Of a stretch of DNA of 51,214 nucleotides, positions 23,054-33,512 are shown in pieces. The position numbers and the translations under genes were made by a program. The stretch comes from Microbacterium sp. GTDB taxonomy: Bacteria; Actinomycetota; Actinomycetes; Actinomycetales; Microbacteriaceae. Where the stretch lies: contig NZ_WOYP01000067.1 in assembly GCF_011620715.1 (NCBI RefSeq), forward strand, positions 52,607-103,820, read 5' to 3'. Numbering within the stretch: the first letter of the stretch is position 1; each line of letters begins with the position of its first letter. The notes below the pieces were generated by a model that did no database searches, had not been told where the DNA came from, and was given only the letters and a program-made list of their open reading frames with translations.

Positions 23054-24256
23054 TCACGCGCCGGTGAGCCCCTGTCGCGCGAGCCAACCGCGGATGCTGT
23101 CGCTCCAGCGCTCCTGGTCGTAGTTCCACAGCTTCGTGTGGCGAGCGACTTCGAACACCGGCATCTCGACGAGATCGGGTCGCGCCACGACGAGATCGTG
23201 GGAGGCGTGCGATGGCACGAATTCATCGTCGTCGCTGTGCAGGATCAGGATCGGATGCCGCAGCTCGGCAGCCCGCGCTACGACATCGAGCCGATCGAAC
23301 GGAATGGCCGCACCGGCGCCGGTCATCGGGGTGGCCCACTCGGTCTGCAGCGCTCCGATGGCGAGCCCGGTCACCGCTGCGGGCAGCCGCAGGAGCTTCG
23401 CCTGGTGCCCGAGCACGATTCGCCAGTCCACGACCGGCGACTCCAGGATCAGCCCGGCGAGCGCGTCGCGGTGGGCCGAGTTGAGCTCGAGCTGAAGTGC
23501 GATCGCACCGCCCATCGACCAGCCCATCAGCAAGATGCGCCGTGCACCGTGGCGCCGGGCGAATCCCACTGCGGCATCGACGTCCCGCCACTCGGTCGCG
23601 CCGAGCGCGTATGTCCCTGCCCGGCTGCGCGGGGCATCGCCGTCGTTCCGGTAGGAGACCACGAGCGTGGTGATGCCCAGCGAGTCGAACACCGGAACCG
23701 CGCGCAGGCATTCGGCGCGGGTCGTGCCGCGTCCGTGCACCTGGATCACCCAGACCTGACCGTCACCCGCGGGAAACAGCCAGGCCGGACAAGGCCCCAC
23801 GGCAGACCCGATGAGCTCCGAGGTGAACGGGATGTGCAGCTCTTCGGGGTGGTCGTAGTACCAGCCGCTGAAGGCCGCGTCGGCCGAGATCCGCGTCTGC
23901 GCGCCGATCTGGGTGAGGAGCTTGCGCTTGACACTGGTGGCGTCCTCGGCGAGGACGGAGCCGAGCTTGAAGTAGCTCTCCGTGCCGCTGGTGAACAGCC
24001 CATACCTGCCGGGCAGCTCGGTATCGGCCGTGCGGCCCAGCGTGATGGTCTGCGCGCCGGTGTCGAGGGCGAGGATGCGGGTGTCGGGCGTGCGCACGGC
24101 GGGGGTCACGACCCGCCGAGCCACGCGCAGCGATACGACGGCGAGAGCGGACAGCGTGAGGCCGAGGGCGGCGCTCAACACGGCCAGGGCAGCCCTCACT
24201 CCGGCCAGGAGTGCGGGAGAGGGGGCAGGCATCGCGGCGCGCCTGGAGTCGACCAT
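23054..24256 (-). CDS. Alpha/beta hydrolase
   Basis: N-terminal TM; nucleophile elbow ILLMGWSMGGAIALQ; ILILHSDDDEFVP. Confidence 0.85.
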   Translation of the reverse strand: MVDSRRAAMPAPSPALLAGVRAALAVLSAALGLTLSALAVVSLRVARRVVTPAVRTPDTRILALDTGAQTITLGRTADTELPGRYGLFTSGTESYFKLGSVLAEDATSVKRKLLTQIGAQTRISADAAFSGWYYDHPEELHIPFTSELIGSAVGPCPAWLFPAGDGQVWVIQVHGRGTTRAECLRAVPVFDSLGITTLVVSYRNDGDAPRSRAGTYALGATEWRDVDAAVGFARRHGARRILLMGWSMGGAIALQLELNSAHRDALAGLILESPVVDWRIVLGHQAKLLRLPAAVTGLAIGALQTEWATPMTGAGAAIPFDRLDVVARAAELRHPILILHSDDDEFVPSHASHDLVVARPDLVEMPVFEVARHTKLWNYDQERWSDSIRGWLARQGLTGA

Positions 24257-24281
24257 CGAGACCCCACTCTAGTCTTTCGGC

Positions 24282-24872
24282 GTGGCAGACCTTCGTCCTC
24301 CGAGTGCGCCGCCGTTGTTCGAGCGTGCGGCAGCTGAGGTCCGTGCGACCGCATTCCGGGGTGACCTGTCGGTTCGCGAGATCCCTGCGCCCGCGGGACT
24401 CGCACCGGATTGCCTGGCGCTGGCGGGCGATGTGCGGCCCGAGGAGCACGGCCTGGACTCTCCGTACGGGACCGGGCGGTTCATCCTGCTGCACGACCCC
24501 GACGAGCCTGCGCCGTGGAACGGCCCGTGGCGGATCGTCTGCTTCGCGCAGGCCCCGCTCGAGCCCGACATCGGCATCGATCCCATGCTCGCGGACGTGG
24601 CGTGGTCGTGGCTGATGGACGCGCTGGGTTCGCGTCGCGCGCAGTTCCACTCGGCGTCGGGAACGGCCACCAAAACGCTGTCCAAGGGATTCGGCTCGCT
24701 CGCCGCCGAAGGAGACGGCGCGCAGATCGAGCTGCGGGCGTCGTGGTCACCGTCGGGCCCGACCGCCCCCCACGTCGAAGCGTGGTCTGAGCTGGTCTGC
24801 ATGCTGGCCGGCCTGCCGCCGGGTTCCGAGCAGATCGCCGTGCTCGGCTCACGCAGGGCTGCGCGTGACTGA
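24282..24872 (+). CDS. DUF3000 domain-containing protein
   Basis: Family-like sequence (GTGRFILLHDPDEPAPWNGPWRIVCFAQA) and position upstream of the HRDC/RNase D gene. Confidence 0.8.
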   Translation: MADLRPPSAPPLFERAAAEVRATAFRGDLSVREIPAPAGLAPDCLALAGDVRPEEHGLDSPYGTGRFILLHDPDEPAPWNGPWRIVCFAQAPLEPDIGIDPMLADVAWSWLMDALGSRRAQFHSASGTATKTLSKGFGSLAAEGDGAQIELRASWSPSGPTAPHVEAWSELVCMLAGLPPGSEQIAVLGSRRAARD

Positions 24873-26082
24873 ATACACCGTCATCACGGATGCCGAGGGA
24901 CTGGCCGACGCCGTGCAGAAACTGGCGGCCGGAACCGGACCCGTCGCGGTCGATGTCGAGCGCGCATCCGGGTTCCGCTACTCGCAGCGCGCCTATCTCG
25001 TGCAGGTCTTCCGTCGTGGCTCCGGGGTGTTCCTGTTCGATCCGCCCGCGGTCGGCGACTTCACCGCCCTGCAGGATGCTATCGGCGACGAGGAGTGGGT
25101 GCTCCACGCGGCGAGTCAGGATCTGCCGTCGTTGCGCGAACTCGGCCTCGAGCCGGTCACGCTGTTCGACACCGAGCTGGCCGCACGTCTGCTGGGCCAC
25201 GCGCGGGTGGGCCTCGGAGCGGTCGTGGCGGATACTCTCGGCATCGTTCTGGCCAAGGCCCACTCGGCCTCCGACTGGTCCACCCGGCCACTCCCCCAGT
25301 CCTGGCTGGAGTATGCCGCGCTCGATGTCGACTACCTCGTCGACGTGCGCGATGCGCTCGTTGCAGAGCTCGCCGCGCAGGGCAAGACCGACTATGCCGC
25401 GGAGGAGTTCCGCGCCGTGCTCGACCGCACGCCGAAGCCGGCCCGGGAGGACCCGTGGCGCCGCCTGAGTGGTCTGCACGCCGTTCGCGGGCGCAAGGCA
25501 CTCGCGGTCGCGCGCGAGCTGTGGACCGCGCGTGAGGACTACGCCCGCGAGCAGGACATCGCGCCCGGGCGCCTCGTCCCCGACCGCGCGCTGGTAGCGG
25601 CCCTGCTCGCCGATCCGAAGACCAAGCAGGAGCTCGCGCAGGTGAGGGAATTCACCGGCCGCGCAAGCCGGAGCCAGCTGGATCGGTGGTGGGCGGCTTT
25701 CGAGGCGGGGCGCGCCGCCACCGATCTTCCGCTCGAGCGCGCGCCCGGCGGCGAATCCATCCCGCCCGCTCGCGCGTGGGCGGACCGCAACCCCGCGGCC
25801 GACGCCCGGTTGAAGGCGGCCCGTCCCGCCGTGGAGGCGCTCGCCGAAGAGCTCCAGATGCCGACCGAGAACCTCATCACGCCCGACCTCCTGCGCCGGG
25901 TGGCCTGGACGCCGCCCGAGCCGCTGAGTGCGGCATCCGTCGGCGAATTCCTCGCCGAACTCGGCGCCCGACCGTGGCAGATTGCGCAGACTTCGCAGCT
26001 GATAGCGGATGCCTTCGTGCAATCAGCGCAATCGGCGCAATCAGTGCAAGGCCCGCATCCCGGCCCGGACAACCCTTCGTAG
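24865..26082 (+). CDS. Ribonuclease D-like 3'-5' exonuclease with HRDC domain
   Basis: VAVDVERASGFRYSQRAYLVQVF, LHAASQDLPSLRELGL, HRDC region; overlaps DUF3000 by 8 nt. Confidence 0.92.
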   Translation: MTEYTVITDAEGLADAVQKLAAGTGPVAVDVERASGFRYSQRAYLVQVFRRGSGVFLFDPPAVGDFTALQDAIGDEEWVLHAASQDLPSLRELGLEPVTLFDTELAARLLGHARVGLGAVVADTLGIVLAKAHSASDWSTRPLPQSWLEYAALDVDYLVDVRDALVAELAAQGKTDYAAEEFRAVLDRTPKPAREDPWRRLSGLHAVRGRKALAVARELWTAREDYAREQDIAPGRLVPDRALVAALLADPKTKQELAQVREFTGRASRSQLDRWWAAFEAGRAATDLPLERAPGGESIPPARAWADRNPAADARLKAARPAVEALAEELQMPTENLITPDLLRRVAWTPPEPLSAASVGEFLAELGARPWQIAQTSQLIADAFVQSAQSAQSVQGPHPGPDNPS

Positions 26083-26113
26083 ATCGGCTGCGCTTCGATG
26101 TCGGAGCGAGTCG

Positions 26114-28078
26114 CTAGGCGTCGCGGACCTCGTCATGCTGCGTGGTTCTGACGCCGGTCAGCCAGTCGGGGTGCTGCTCGGTGGGCCGGGCTACCGGGAT
26201 CCGGGTGCCGAGCACCTGGGAGACGACGTCCTGTGCGATCTTCGCGGGCGTGAGACCGGCATCCTCGAGGATCTGCTCGCGAGTCGCGTGATCGATGAAC
26301 TCGTCGGGAAGGCCTAGCTCGTCGACCGCGGTGTCGACGTTGGCCTCGCGGAGCACCTGGCGAACGCGCGTGCCGATCCCGCCGACGCGGATGCCGTCTT
26401 CGATCGTGATGACAAGGCGATGGGATGCGGCGAGTTCGATGATCGACGGCTGCACCGGGATGACCCAACGGGGGTCCACCACGGTGGCGCCGATCCCCTG
26501 GGCGCGGAGTCGGTGCGCGACGTCGACCGCGATGTGCGCCATCGGGCCGATGCCGACGATGAGCACATCCTGCGCGTCCGAACGGACGAGGACATCGACG
26601 CCGTCGCTCAGCCGCTCGAGAGCGGGCAGGGTGGGGCTGACCGATCCCTTGGGGAAGCGGATCACCGTCGGTGCATCATCGACCGCGACGGCTTCGCGCA
26701 GCTCTTCCTGCAGGCGCTCCGCGTCGCGCGGCACAGCGATGCGGATGTGCGGGACGATCTGCAGCATCGCGAGGTCCCAGATGCCGTGGTGGCTGGGGCC
26801 GTCGGGCCCGGTCACCCCGGCTCGGTCCAGGACGAACGTGACGCCGGCGCGATGCAGGGCGACATCCATCATGACCTGGTCGAATGCCCGATTCATGAAG
26901 GTGGCGTAGATCGCGACGACCGGATGCAGGCCGCCGTATGCGAGTCCGGCTGCCGCAGCCACCGCGTGCTGCTCGGCGATGCCGACGTCGTAGACGCGGT
27001 CGGGGAAGCGCTGCGCGAACGGCAGGAGGCCCGTGGGGCGCAGCATCGCCGCAGTCACGCCGATCACATCCGGACGGTCCTCCCCCACCGCGACGAGCTC
27101 CTGGGCGAACACGTCCGTCCACGCCGTCGCGGGGAAGCTTCCGACCGGCTCGCCCGAGAGCGGGTCGATGCGACCGACCGCATGGAACTGATCGGCCTCG
27201 TCATCGCGAGCCGGCTGATAGCCGCGACCCTTCTCGGTGATCGCGTGCACGATCACCGGAGCACCGAAGTCCTTGGCCAGTTCCAGCGTCTCGATGAGCA
27301 TCGGCAGGTCGTGGCCGTCGACCGGGCCGAGATACTTGATGTCGAGGTTCGAGTACAGTGCCGCGTTGTTCGTGAACCGAGACAGGAAGCCGTGCGTTCC
27401 TCCGCGTACGCCCCGGTAGAACGCCCGGGATGCCGGACCGAGCTTGCCGAAGAGCGAGTCCGAACTCCGATGGAGCGTGCGATAGCTCTCAGCGGTGCGC
27501 ACGCGGTTGAGGTACCGGGCCATGCCGCCGATCGTCGGTGCATACGACCGGCCGTTGTCGTTCACGATGATGACCAGATTGCGGTCGTTGTCGTCGGAGA
27601 TGTTGTTGAGCGCTTCCCAGGTCATCCCGCCGGTGAGCGCGCCGTCGCCGACGACGGCGACCACGTGGCGGTCCTTGCGGCCGGTGCGTGTGAGTGCGCG
27701 CGAGACGCCGTCGGCCCAGCTCAGCGAGCTGGACGCATGCGAGGACTCCACCACGTCGTGCGGACTCTCTGAGCGCTGCGGGTAGCCGGCCAGGCCTCCT
27801 CGAGACCGCAGCCCGCTGAAGTCCTGGCGGCCGGTCAGCAGCTTGTGCACGTAGGACTGGTGGCCCGTGTCGAAGATCATCGGATCGTCCGGCGAGTCGA
27901 AGACCCTGTGCATCGCGATCGTCAGTTCAACCACGCCGAGGTTCGGACCGAGGTGCCCGCCGGTGCGGGAGACGTTCTCGATCAGGAAGGCGCGGATCTC
28001 CCCGGCGAGCTGCGCCAGCTGTTCCGGTGTCAGCGCGTCGAGGTCGCGGGGGCTCGAGATCGACGACAGCAACGACAT
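26114..28078 (-). CDS. dxs: 1-deoxy-D-xylulose-5-phosphate synthase
   Basis: GGHLGPNLGVVELTIAMH, VVGDGALTGGMTWEALNN, VYDVGIAEQHAVAAAAGLA. Confidence 0.97.
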   Translation of the reverse strand: MSLLSSISSPRDLDALTPEQLAQLAGEIRAFLIENVSRTGGHLGPNLGVVELTIAMHRVFDSPDDPMIFDTGHQSYVHKLLTGRQDFSGLRSRGGLAGYPQRSESPHDVVESSHASSSLSWADGVSRALTRTGRKDRHVVAVVGDGALTGGMTWEALNNISDDNDRNLVIIVNDNGRSYAPTIGGMARYLNRVRTAESYRTLHRSSDSLFGKLGPASRAFYRGVRGGTHGFLSRFTNNAALYSNLDIKYLGPVDGHDLPMLIETLELAKDFGAPVIVHAITEKGRGYQPARDDEADQFHAVGRIDPLSGEPVGSFPATAWTDVFAQELVAVGEDRPDVIGVTAAMLRPTGLLPFAQRFPDRVYDVGIAEQHAVAAAAGLAYGGLHPVVAIYATFMNRAFDQVMMDVALHRAGVTFVLDRAGVTGPDGPSHHGIWDLAMLQIVPHIRIAVPRDAERLQEELREAVAVDDAPTVIRFPKGSVSPTLPALERLSDGVDVLVRSDAQDVLIVGIGPMAHIAVDVAHRLRAQGIGATVVDPRWVIPVQPSIIELAASHRLVITIEDGIRVGGIGTRVRQVLREANVDTAVDELGLPDEFIDHATREQILEDAGLTPAKIAQDVVSQVLGTRIPVARPTEQHPDWLTGVRTTQHDEVRDA

Positions 28079-28134
28079 CCAGGCTCCTTCTTGTGCGCCC
28101 GCAGTGGGCCTGGCAAGTCTACCTGCGGCGGATA

Positions 28135-28174
28135 CGACGAAGGGGCGGGGCGCTCTGGCCCGGCCCCTTCGTCG
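28135..28174 (-). terminator. Hairpin terminator downstream of acnA
   Basis: Perfect 12-bp stem cgacgaaggggc / gccccttcgtcg between the acnA stop and the dxs start. Confidence 0.8.
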
Positions 28175-28180
28175 CAGTTC

Positions 28181-30991
28181 TCAGACGAGCGAGCGCAGCA
28201 CGTACTGAAGGATGCCGCCATTGCGGTAGTAGTCCGCTTCACCGGGCGTATCGATGCGAACGACCGCGTCGAACTCGATCGTGGCCTTGCCGGGCTCCGA
28301 GAACTCGCTCGGCGCCGCCGTGACGTGCACGGTCTTGGGCGTGACGCCCTCGTTGAGCTGCCCGAGCCCCGAGACGGAGACGATCTCGGTGCCGTCCAGA
28401 CCGAGCGAGGCCCAGGTGGCCCCGGCGGGGAACTGCAGCGGCACCACGCCCATGCCGATCAGGTTCGAGCGGTGGATGCGCTCGAAGCTCTCGGTGATGA
28501 CGGCCTTGACGCCCAGCAGGCTCGTTCCCTTGGCCGCCCAGTCGCGTGACGATCCGGAGCCATACTCCTTGCCGCCGAAGATGACGAGCGGTATGCCGCC
28601 GGCCTGGTAGTTCTGGCTCGCATCGTAGATGAACGACCGCGGTCCGCCCTCCTGGGTGAAGTCGCGCGTGTAGCCGCCTTCGACACCGTCCAGCAGCTGG
28701 TTCTTGAGGCGGATGTTCGCGAAAGTCCCGCGGATCATGACCTCGTGGTTGCCGCGACGGGAACCGTAGGAGTTGTAGTCTTTGCGGCTCACCCCGTGGG
28801 CATCGAGATACTGTCCGGCCGGGCTGTCGGCCTTGATGTTGCCGGCCGGGCTGATGTGGTCGGTGGTGACAGAGTCGCCGAGCGTGGCCAGGACCCTGGC
28901 GCCGACGATGTCGGTGACCGGACTCAGCTCCATGGTCATGCCATCGAAGTACGGGGGCTTGCGCACGTACGTCGAGTCGGCATCCCACTCGAACACGTCA
29001 CCGGTCGGGGTGGGCAGGGTCCTCCATCGCTCGTCACCTTCGAACACGCTCGCGTACTGATGCGTGAACATGTCCTTGTTGATCGACGAGTCGATCGTGG
29101 ACTGCACCTCTGCGGCATCCGGCCAGATGTCCTTCAGGAACACGTCGTTTCCGGCCTGGTCCTGTCCGAGCGGATCCGTCTCGAAGTCGAAGTTCATCGA
29201 ACCGGCCAGCGAGTACGCGATCACCAGCGGCGGGCTGGCGAGGTAGTTCATCTTGACGTCGGGGTTGATCCGCCCCTCGAAGTTGCGGTTTCCGGAGAGG
29301 ACGGCGGTTACCGCGAGGTCGTTCTGCTGGATCGCCGCCGAGACCTCTTCGATGAGGGGGCCGGAGTTGCCGATGCAGGTCGTGCAGCCGTAGCCCACCG
29401 TGTAGAAGCCGAGGTCTTCGAGGTCCTGGGTCAGTCCGGCCTTCTCGTAGTAGTCGGTGACGACCTTCGACCCGGGGGCGAGGGTCGTCTTGACCCACGG
29501 CTTGGCCTTGAGGCCCTTCTTGACCGCGTTGCGGGCGAGGAGCCCCGCGGCGAGCATGACGGAGGGGTTCGAGGTGTTGGTGCACGAGGTGATCGCGGCG
29601 ATCGTGACGGCGCCGTGGTCGAGAGTGAACTTCTCGCCGTCGGGCATGATCACCGGCGTCGGCTTGGACCCCTTGGCGGGAGCGTGGCTGTGGTCGTGGT
29701 GCTCATGGGTGTTGTATTCGTCTTCGGGTGAGTTCGACGGCGGGTCGGATGCCGGGAACGACTCGGAGCCTTCCAGGTCGACGAGGTCGTGCTCGACGTC
29801 GGCGTAGTTGGTCAGGTCGCTCGCGAACTGGGTCTTCGCATTCGCGAGGATGATCCGGTCCTGTGGCCGCTTCGGCCCGGCGATCGAGGGCACCACGGTG
29901 GACAGGTCGAGTTCGAGGTACTCGCTGTACACGGGCTCCTCGCCGGCGTCGTGCCAGAGCTTCTGCAGCTTGGCGTACGCCTCGACCAGCGCGAGCTGCT
30001 GCTCGTCACGACCGGTGAGGCGCAGGTAGTCGATCGTCACCGCGTCGATGGGGAACATCGCCGCGGTCGAGCCGAACTCGGGGCTCATGTTGCCGATCGT
30101 CGCGCGGTTGGCCAGCGGCACAGAGGCGACGCCTTCGCCGTAGAACTCGACGAACTTGCCGACGACGCCGTGCTTTCGCAGCATCTCCGTGATCGTGAGC
30201 ACGACATCGGTCGCGGTGACGCCGGTCGGGATGGCGCCGGAGAGCTTGAAGCCGACGACCTTGGGGATGAGCATCGACACGGGCTGGCCGAGCATCGCCG
30301 CCTCGGCTTCGATTCCGCCGACGCCCCAGCCGAGGACGCCGAGTCCGTTGACCATCGTGGTGTGCGAGTCGGTGCCGACGCACGTGTCGGGGTAGGCGCG
30401 CAGCACGCCGTCGACGCTGCGGTCGTAGATGACCTTCGCCAGGTGCTCGATGTTGACCTGGTGCACGATGCCGGTGCCGGGCGGGACGACCTTGAAATCG
30501 TCGAACGCGGTCTGACCCCAGCGCAGGAACTGGTACCGCTCGCCGTTGCGCTCGTACTCGATCTCGACGTTGCGCTCGAGAGCGTTCTCGGTGCCGAACA
30601 GGTCGGCGATGACGGAGTGGTCGATGACCATCTCTGCCGGGGAGAGCGGGTTGATGCGCTTCGGGTCTCCCCCGAGCGCCTCGACCGCTTCGCGCATCGT
30701 CGCGAGATCGACGATGCAGGGCACACCGGTGAAGTCCTGCATGACGACACGGGCCGGGGTGAACTGGATCTCGGTGTCGGGCTCGGCAGCGGCATCCCAC
30801 GATCCGAGTGCCTCGATCTGCGCCCTCGTGACGTTCGCGCCGTCCTCGGTGCGGAGCAGGTTCTCCAGCAGCACCTTCAGGCTGAACGGGAGCTTCTCAT
30901 AACCGGGCACGGAGTCGATGCGGAAGATCTCGTAGTCGGTGCTGCCGACTGTCAGGGTGCTCTTGGCACCGAAGCTGTCAACCGTGGACAC
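28181..30991 (-). CDS. acnA: Aconitate hydratase
   Basis: [16 protein letters not shown]...[31 protein letters not shown]...[14 protein letters not shown]...[15 protein letters not shown] start. Confidence 0.97.
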   Translation of the reverse strand: MSTVDSFGAKSTLTVGSTDYEIFRIDSVPGYEKLPFSLKVLLENLLRTEDGANVTRAQIEALGSWDAAAEPDTEIQFTPARVVMQDFTGVPCIVDLATMREAVEALGGDPKRINPLSPAEMVIDHSVIADLFGTENALERNVEIEYERNGERYQFLRWGQTAFDDFKVVPPGTGIVHQVNIEHLAKVIYDRSVDGVLRAYPDTCVGTDSHTTMVNGLGVLGWGVGGIEAEAAMLGQPVSMLIPKVVGFKLSGAIPTGVTATDVVLTITEMLRKHGVVGKFVEFYGEGVASVPLANRATIGNMSPEFGSTAAMFPIDAVTIDYLRLTGRDEQQLALVEAYAKLQKLWHDAGEEPVYSEYLELDLSTVVPSIAGPKRPQDRIILANAKTQFASDLTNYADVEHDLVDLEGSESFPASDPPSNSPEDEYNTHEHHDHSHAPAKGSKPTPVIMPDGEKFTLDHGAVTIAAITSCTNTSNPSVMLAAGLLARNAVKKGLKAKPWVKTTLAPGSKVVTDYYEKAGLTQDLEDLGFYTVGYGCTTCIGNSGPLIEEVSAAIQQNDLAVTAVLSGNRNFEGRINPDVKMNYLASPPLVIAYSLAGSMNFDFETDPLGQDQAGNDVFLKDIWPDAAEVQSTIDSSINKDMFTHQYASVFEGDERWRTLPTPTGDVFEWDADSTYVRKPPYFDGMTMELSPVTDIVGARVLATLGDSVTTDHISPAGNIKADSPAGQYLDAHGVSRKDYNSYGSRRGNHEVMIRGTFANIRLKNQLLDGVEGGYTRDFTQEGGPRSFIYDASQNYQAGGIPLVIFGGKEYGSGSSRDWAAKGTSLLGVKAVITESFERIHRSNLIGMGVVPLQFPAGATWASLGLDGTEIVSVSGLGQLNEGVTPKTVHVTAAPSEFSEPGKATIEFDAVVRIDTPGEADYYRNGGILQYVLRSLV

Positions 30992-31071
30992 GTGTGTCTC
31001 CTTCGTCGGCGGCGGAGCGGGCGCACGGCCCGGCACTCCCCATCTTCCCTGTCCCCGGACGCAGTGGCTAG

Positions 31072-31090
31072 TGAGGTTGGCCTAACTGTT
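31072..31090 (-). promoter_or_regulatory. Putative DtxR/IdeR-like iron box upstream of acnA
   Basis: TGAGGTTGGCCTAACTGTT; 13/19 to TTAGGTTAGCCTAACCTAA, with core AGGTTGGCCTAAC. Confidence 0.45.
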
Positions 31091-31103
31091 CGGAGGGGAT
31101 GTT

Positions 31104-31125
31104 TTTATCTTGATATCAAGATAAA
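31104..31125. promoter_or_regulatory. 22-bp perfect AT-rich palindrome, putative operator
   Basis: TTTATCTTGATATCAAGATAAA, perfectly self-complementary, in the acnA upstream region. Confidence 0.7.
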
Positions 31126-31129
31126 TGTA

Positions 31130-31893
31130 TCACCTCGCCGAGGGGGAATAGAGTGCCCTCACGGCGAGCCAGGTGACGGCGACGAGCGGCGCGAACAGCG
31201 GAAGTCCCATGATCAGCTTCAGGGTGCCCAGCGCGGTGACGTCACCGGAGAAGTAGAGCGGCAGCTGCACGGCGAGGCGGAACGCGAACAGTCCCGCCCA
31301 CGAGATCGCGAGCCAGAAGAACACCCGTCGCTTGCGCTTGTCGGCGCGCCAGCGCGTTCCTTCGCTCATCAGGAACCCCACCGCAAGCCCGATCAGGGAC
31401 CACCCGATCAGGGCCGAGACGAGGAGCGCGGTGCCGTAGACGGCGTTCGTGACGAAGCCGAAGACGAAGTTGTCCTGCCCGCGGCCGGTGAACAGAGCCA
31501 GGGCCGCGGCACCGGCGGTCGCGACCAGGCCGCCGATCGCCGCAGCCGGCGGCGACTTGGTGACGAGCCGGATGATGGTGAAGACGGCGGCCAGCCCGAC
31601 CGACAGGCCCAGCGACAGCCACAGATTGCCGGTCTGCGTGGTGCGGTCGTATGTGACCGTGAAGACAACGACGAAGACGAGGCTCGGCAGGACGGATTCG
31701 AGGATGCCGCGCCAGCCGCCCATGGCACGCCACACCACATGCCCGGTCGGTGCGTCCTCCGCCGGATCAAGGCCGGCGCGCTTGGCCGCCTCGCCCAGCG
31801 CGGCCCCCACCAGCGCGGATGCCGACGGCGGCGGTGTCAGGGAGGGGGCCGGATCCGGCTCACGATCGGAGCCCGCAGGCGGGGCGCCGGTCA
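31130..31893 (-). CDS. DUF3159 domain-containing membrane protein
   Basis: GGWRGILESVLPSLVFVVVFTVTYDRTTQTGNLWLSLGLSV, multiple TM helices; GTG start. Confidence 0.87.
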
Positions 31894-32490
31894 CGCTGCG
31901 CCCGGGGTCGAGGGCATCCGCAGCGGAATGAGATCGCGAGGGGGCATCGGTGTGCCGCCGCGCACCACGACGATCGACCGGAACAGGTCCTCGACCTGGG
32001 CGGCGGCATCCACGTCGGCGGTGGCCGCGCCGCCGATCACGCCGCGCAGGAACCAGCGCGGTCCGTCCACGCCCACGAATCGCGCCAGCCGCTTGCCGGC
32101 CGCACCGTCCGCGGCCGCAACGACGGGCACCTCGGCCAGGAGTTCCGGTCCGAGCGGACCCTCGCGCTCCTCGACGCGTCCGCCCTGCTGGCGGATCTGC
32201 GCGCGGATCTGCTCGCGCGTCTCCTCCCACAGGCCGATGGTGCGAGGCGCCGCGAACGGCTGCACCTGCAGCGTGGAGTCGACGTAGTCGAGGCCGACCG
32301 CGACGATCCGCTTGGTCTGCTCCTCAACCTCCAGTCGCAGGTTGAGTCCGTCGCGCGGCAGTATCTTGATCCCGCCGAGGTCGATGTAGGGCCGGACCGG
32401 GTTCGCCTCGGACTCGTCGAAGGGTCCCGCTGTCGCCCGGTCTTCAGGGGCGTCGGGCAGCGGTGCGTCCGTGGGTGTTGCGTCGGTCAT
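31891..32490 (-). CDS. DUF3710 domain-containing protein
   Basis: RPYIDLGGIKILPRDGLNLRLEVEEQTKRIVAVGLDY; ATG at 32490. Confidence 0.87.
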   Translation of the reverse strand: MTDATPTDAPLPDAPEDRATAGPFDESEANPVRPYIDLGGIKILPRDGLNLRLEVEEQTKRIVAVGLDYVDSTLQVQPFAAPRTIGLWEETREQIRAQIRQQGGRVEEREGPLGPELLAEVPVVAAADGAAGKRLARFVGVDGPRWFLRGVIGGAATADVDAAAQVEDLFRSIVVVRGGTPMPPRDLIPLRMPSTPGAA

Positions 32491-32555
32491 TCCTGCGCTC
32501 CGTTCCTTGGTCTTTTCGGTCGCGGGGAGATCCCCTCGAGGACGCTCGTCGGCGG

Positions 32556-32999
32556 CTACGCCGCGCCCCCGTGGTAACCCGTCGAGCCGAATCCGCCGTC
32601 CCCGCGGGCGCTGTCGGGAAGCTGCTCGACCGGAATGAAGTTGGCGCGCGACACCGGCATGACGATCAGCTGTGCGATGCGGTCTCCGATTCCGATTTCG
32701 TATGGCTCGCGGGCATCGGTGTTCAGGAGCGTCACCTTGAGCTCGCCACGGTACCCCGCGTCGACCGTGCCGGGACTGTTGACGATCGTGATCCCGTGCT
32801 TGGTGGCCAGACCGCTGCGCGGCACCACGAAGGCGACGTAGCCGTCCGGGAGCGCGATGCGCACCCCGGTGCGGACGAGCGCGCGCTCCCCGGGTTCCAG
32901 TCGCAGGGCCTCGGCGGAGACGAGATCGGCCCCTGCGTCGCCGGGATGCGCATAAGCCGGAACGTCGGGGGCGATAATGAGGACGTCCACAGTTTCCAT
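32556..32999 (-). CDS. dut: dUTP diphosphatase
   Basis: HPGDAGADLVSAEALRLEPGERALVRTGVRIALPDGYVAFVVPRSGLA...GDGGFGSTG. Confidence 0.97.
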   Translation of the reverse strand: METVDVLIIAPDVPAYAHPGDAGADLVSAEALRLEPGERALVRTGVRIALPDGYVAFVVPRSGLATKHGITIVNSPGTVDAGYRGELKVTLLNTDAREPYEIGIGDRIAQLIVMPVSRANFIPVEQLPDSARGDGGFGSTGYHGGAA

Positions 33000-33014
33000 C
33001 ACGCAACGAGGGTA

Positions 33015-33512
33015 ATGCAGAAGACAGTGAGCAGTATCCGTAGCGGTGCCGCCGTCCTCTACCGCGAGCGGCTGAGCCCGTCGCTCTGGGTGATCGTGAG
33101 CGCGGCTGTCGCCGCCCCGATGGCGGCGCTGGTGGTGGCGCCGATCGACACCACACTCGCGCTGGTCGCCGGAGCGGTTGTCGGCGTCGCGATCGTGGCG
33201 TTCCTCATCGCCGGCTCCCCTACCGTGGCGATAAGTGATGGTGTGCTCACGGCGGGTCGCGCCCACATCGACGTGGCCTTCACGGGTGAGGTCGTCGTGC
33301 TCACCGGCGAGGAGGCGCGGCACGCACGCGGACCGGGACTTCAGCCTCGCTCGTGGCATGTGATCCGCGGTGGGATCGACGGTATCGTCATCGTCGCGAT
33401 CACCGACCCCGACGATCCCGCGCCATCATGGGTGATCTCCACGAGGACTCCGGACCGGCTTGCCGCAGCCCTGCGTAGGGCGCAGGCTACGCCGCGCACT
33501 CCGAGCAGATAG
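33015..33512 (+). CDS. DUF3093 domain-containing protein
   Basis: YRERLSPSLWVIVSAAVAAPMAALVVAPID with two TM helices; divergent from dut. Confidence 0.85.
   Translation: MQKTVSSIRSGAAVLYRERLSPSLWVIVSAAVAAPMAALVVAPIDTTLALVAGAVVGVAIVAFLIAGSPTVAISDGVLTAGRAHIDVAFTGEVVVLTGEEARHARGPGLQPRSWHVIRGGIDGIVIVAITDPDDPAPSWVISTRTPDRLAAALRRAQATPRTPSR

Noticed and set aside
26019-26049. Short 9-bp repeat (caatc[ag]gcg-type) near the end of the RNase D-like gene
   Set aside because: Only about three degenerate units, encodes a QSA tail; too short to support more than slippage.
29789-32287. 832-aa plus-strand ORF opposite acnA/DUF3159
   Set aside because: Antisense open frame typical of high-GC coding DNA; His/Arg/Glu-rich translation with no domain and clear genes on the other strand.
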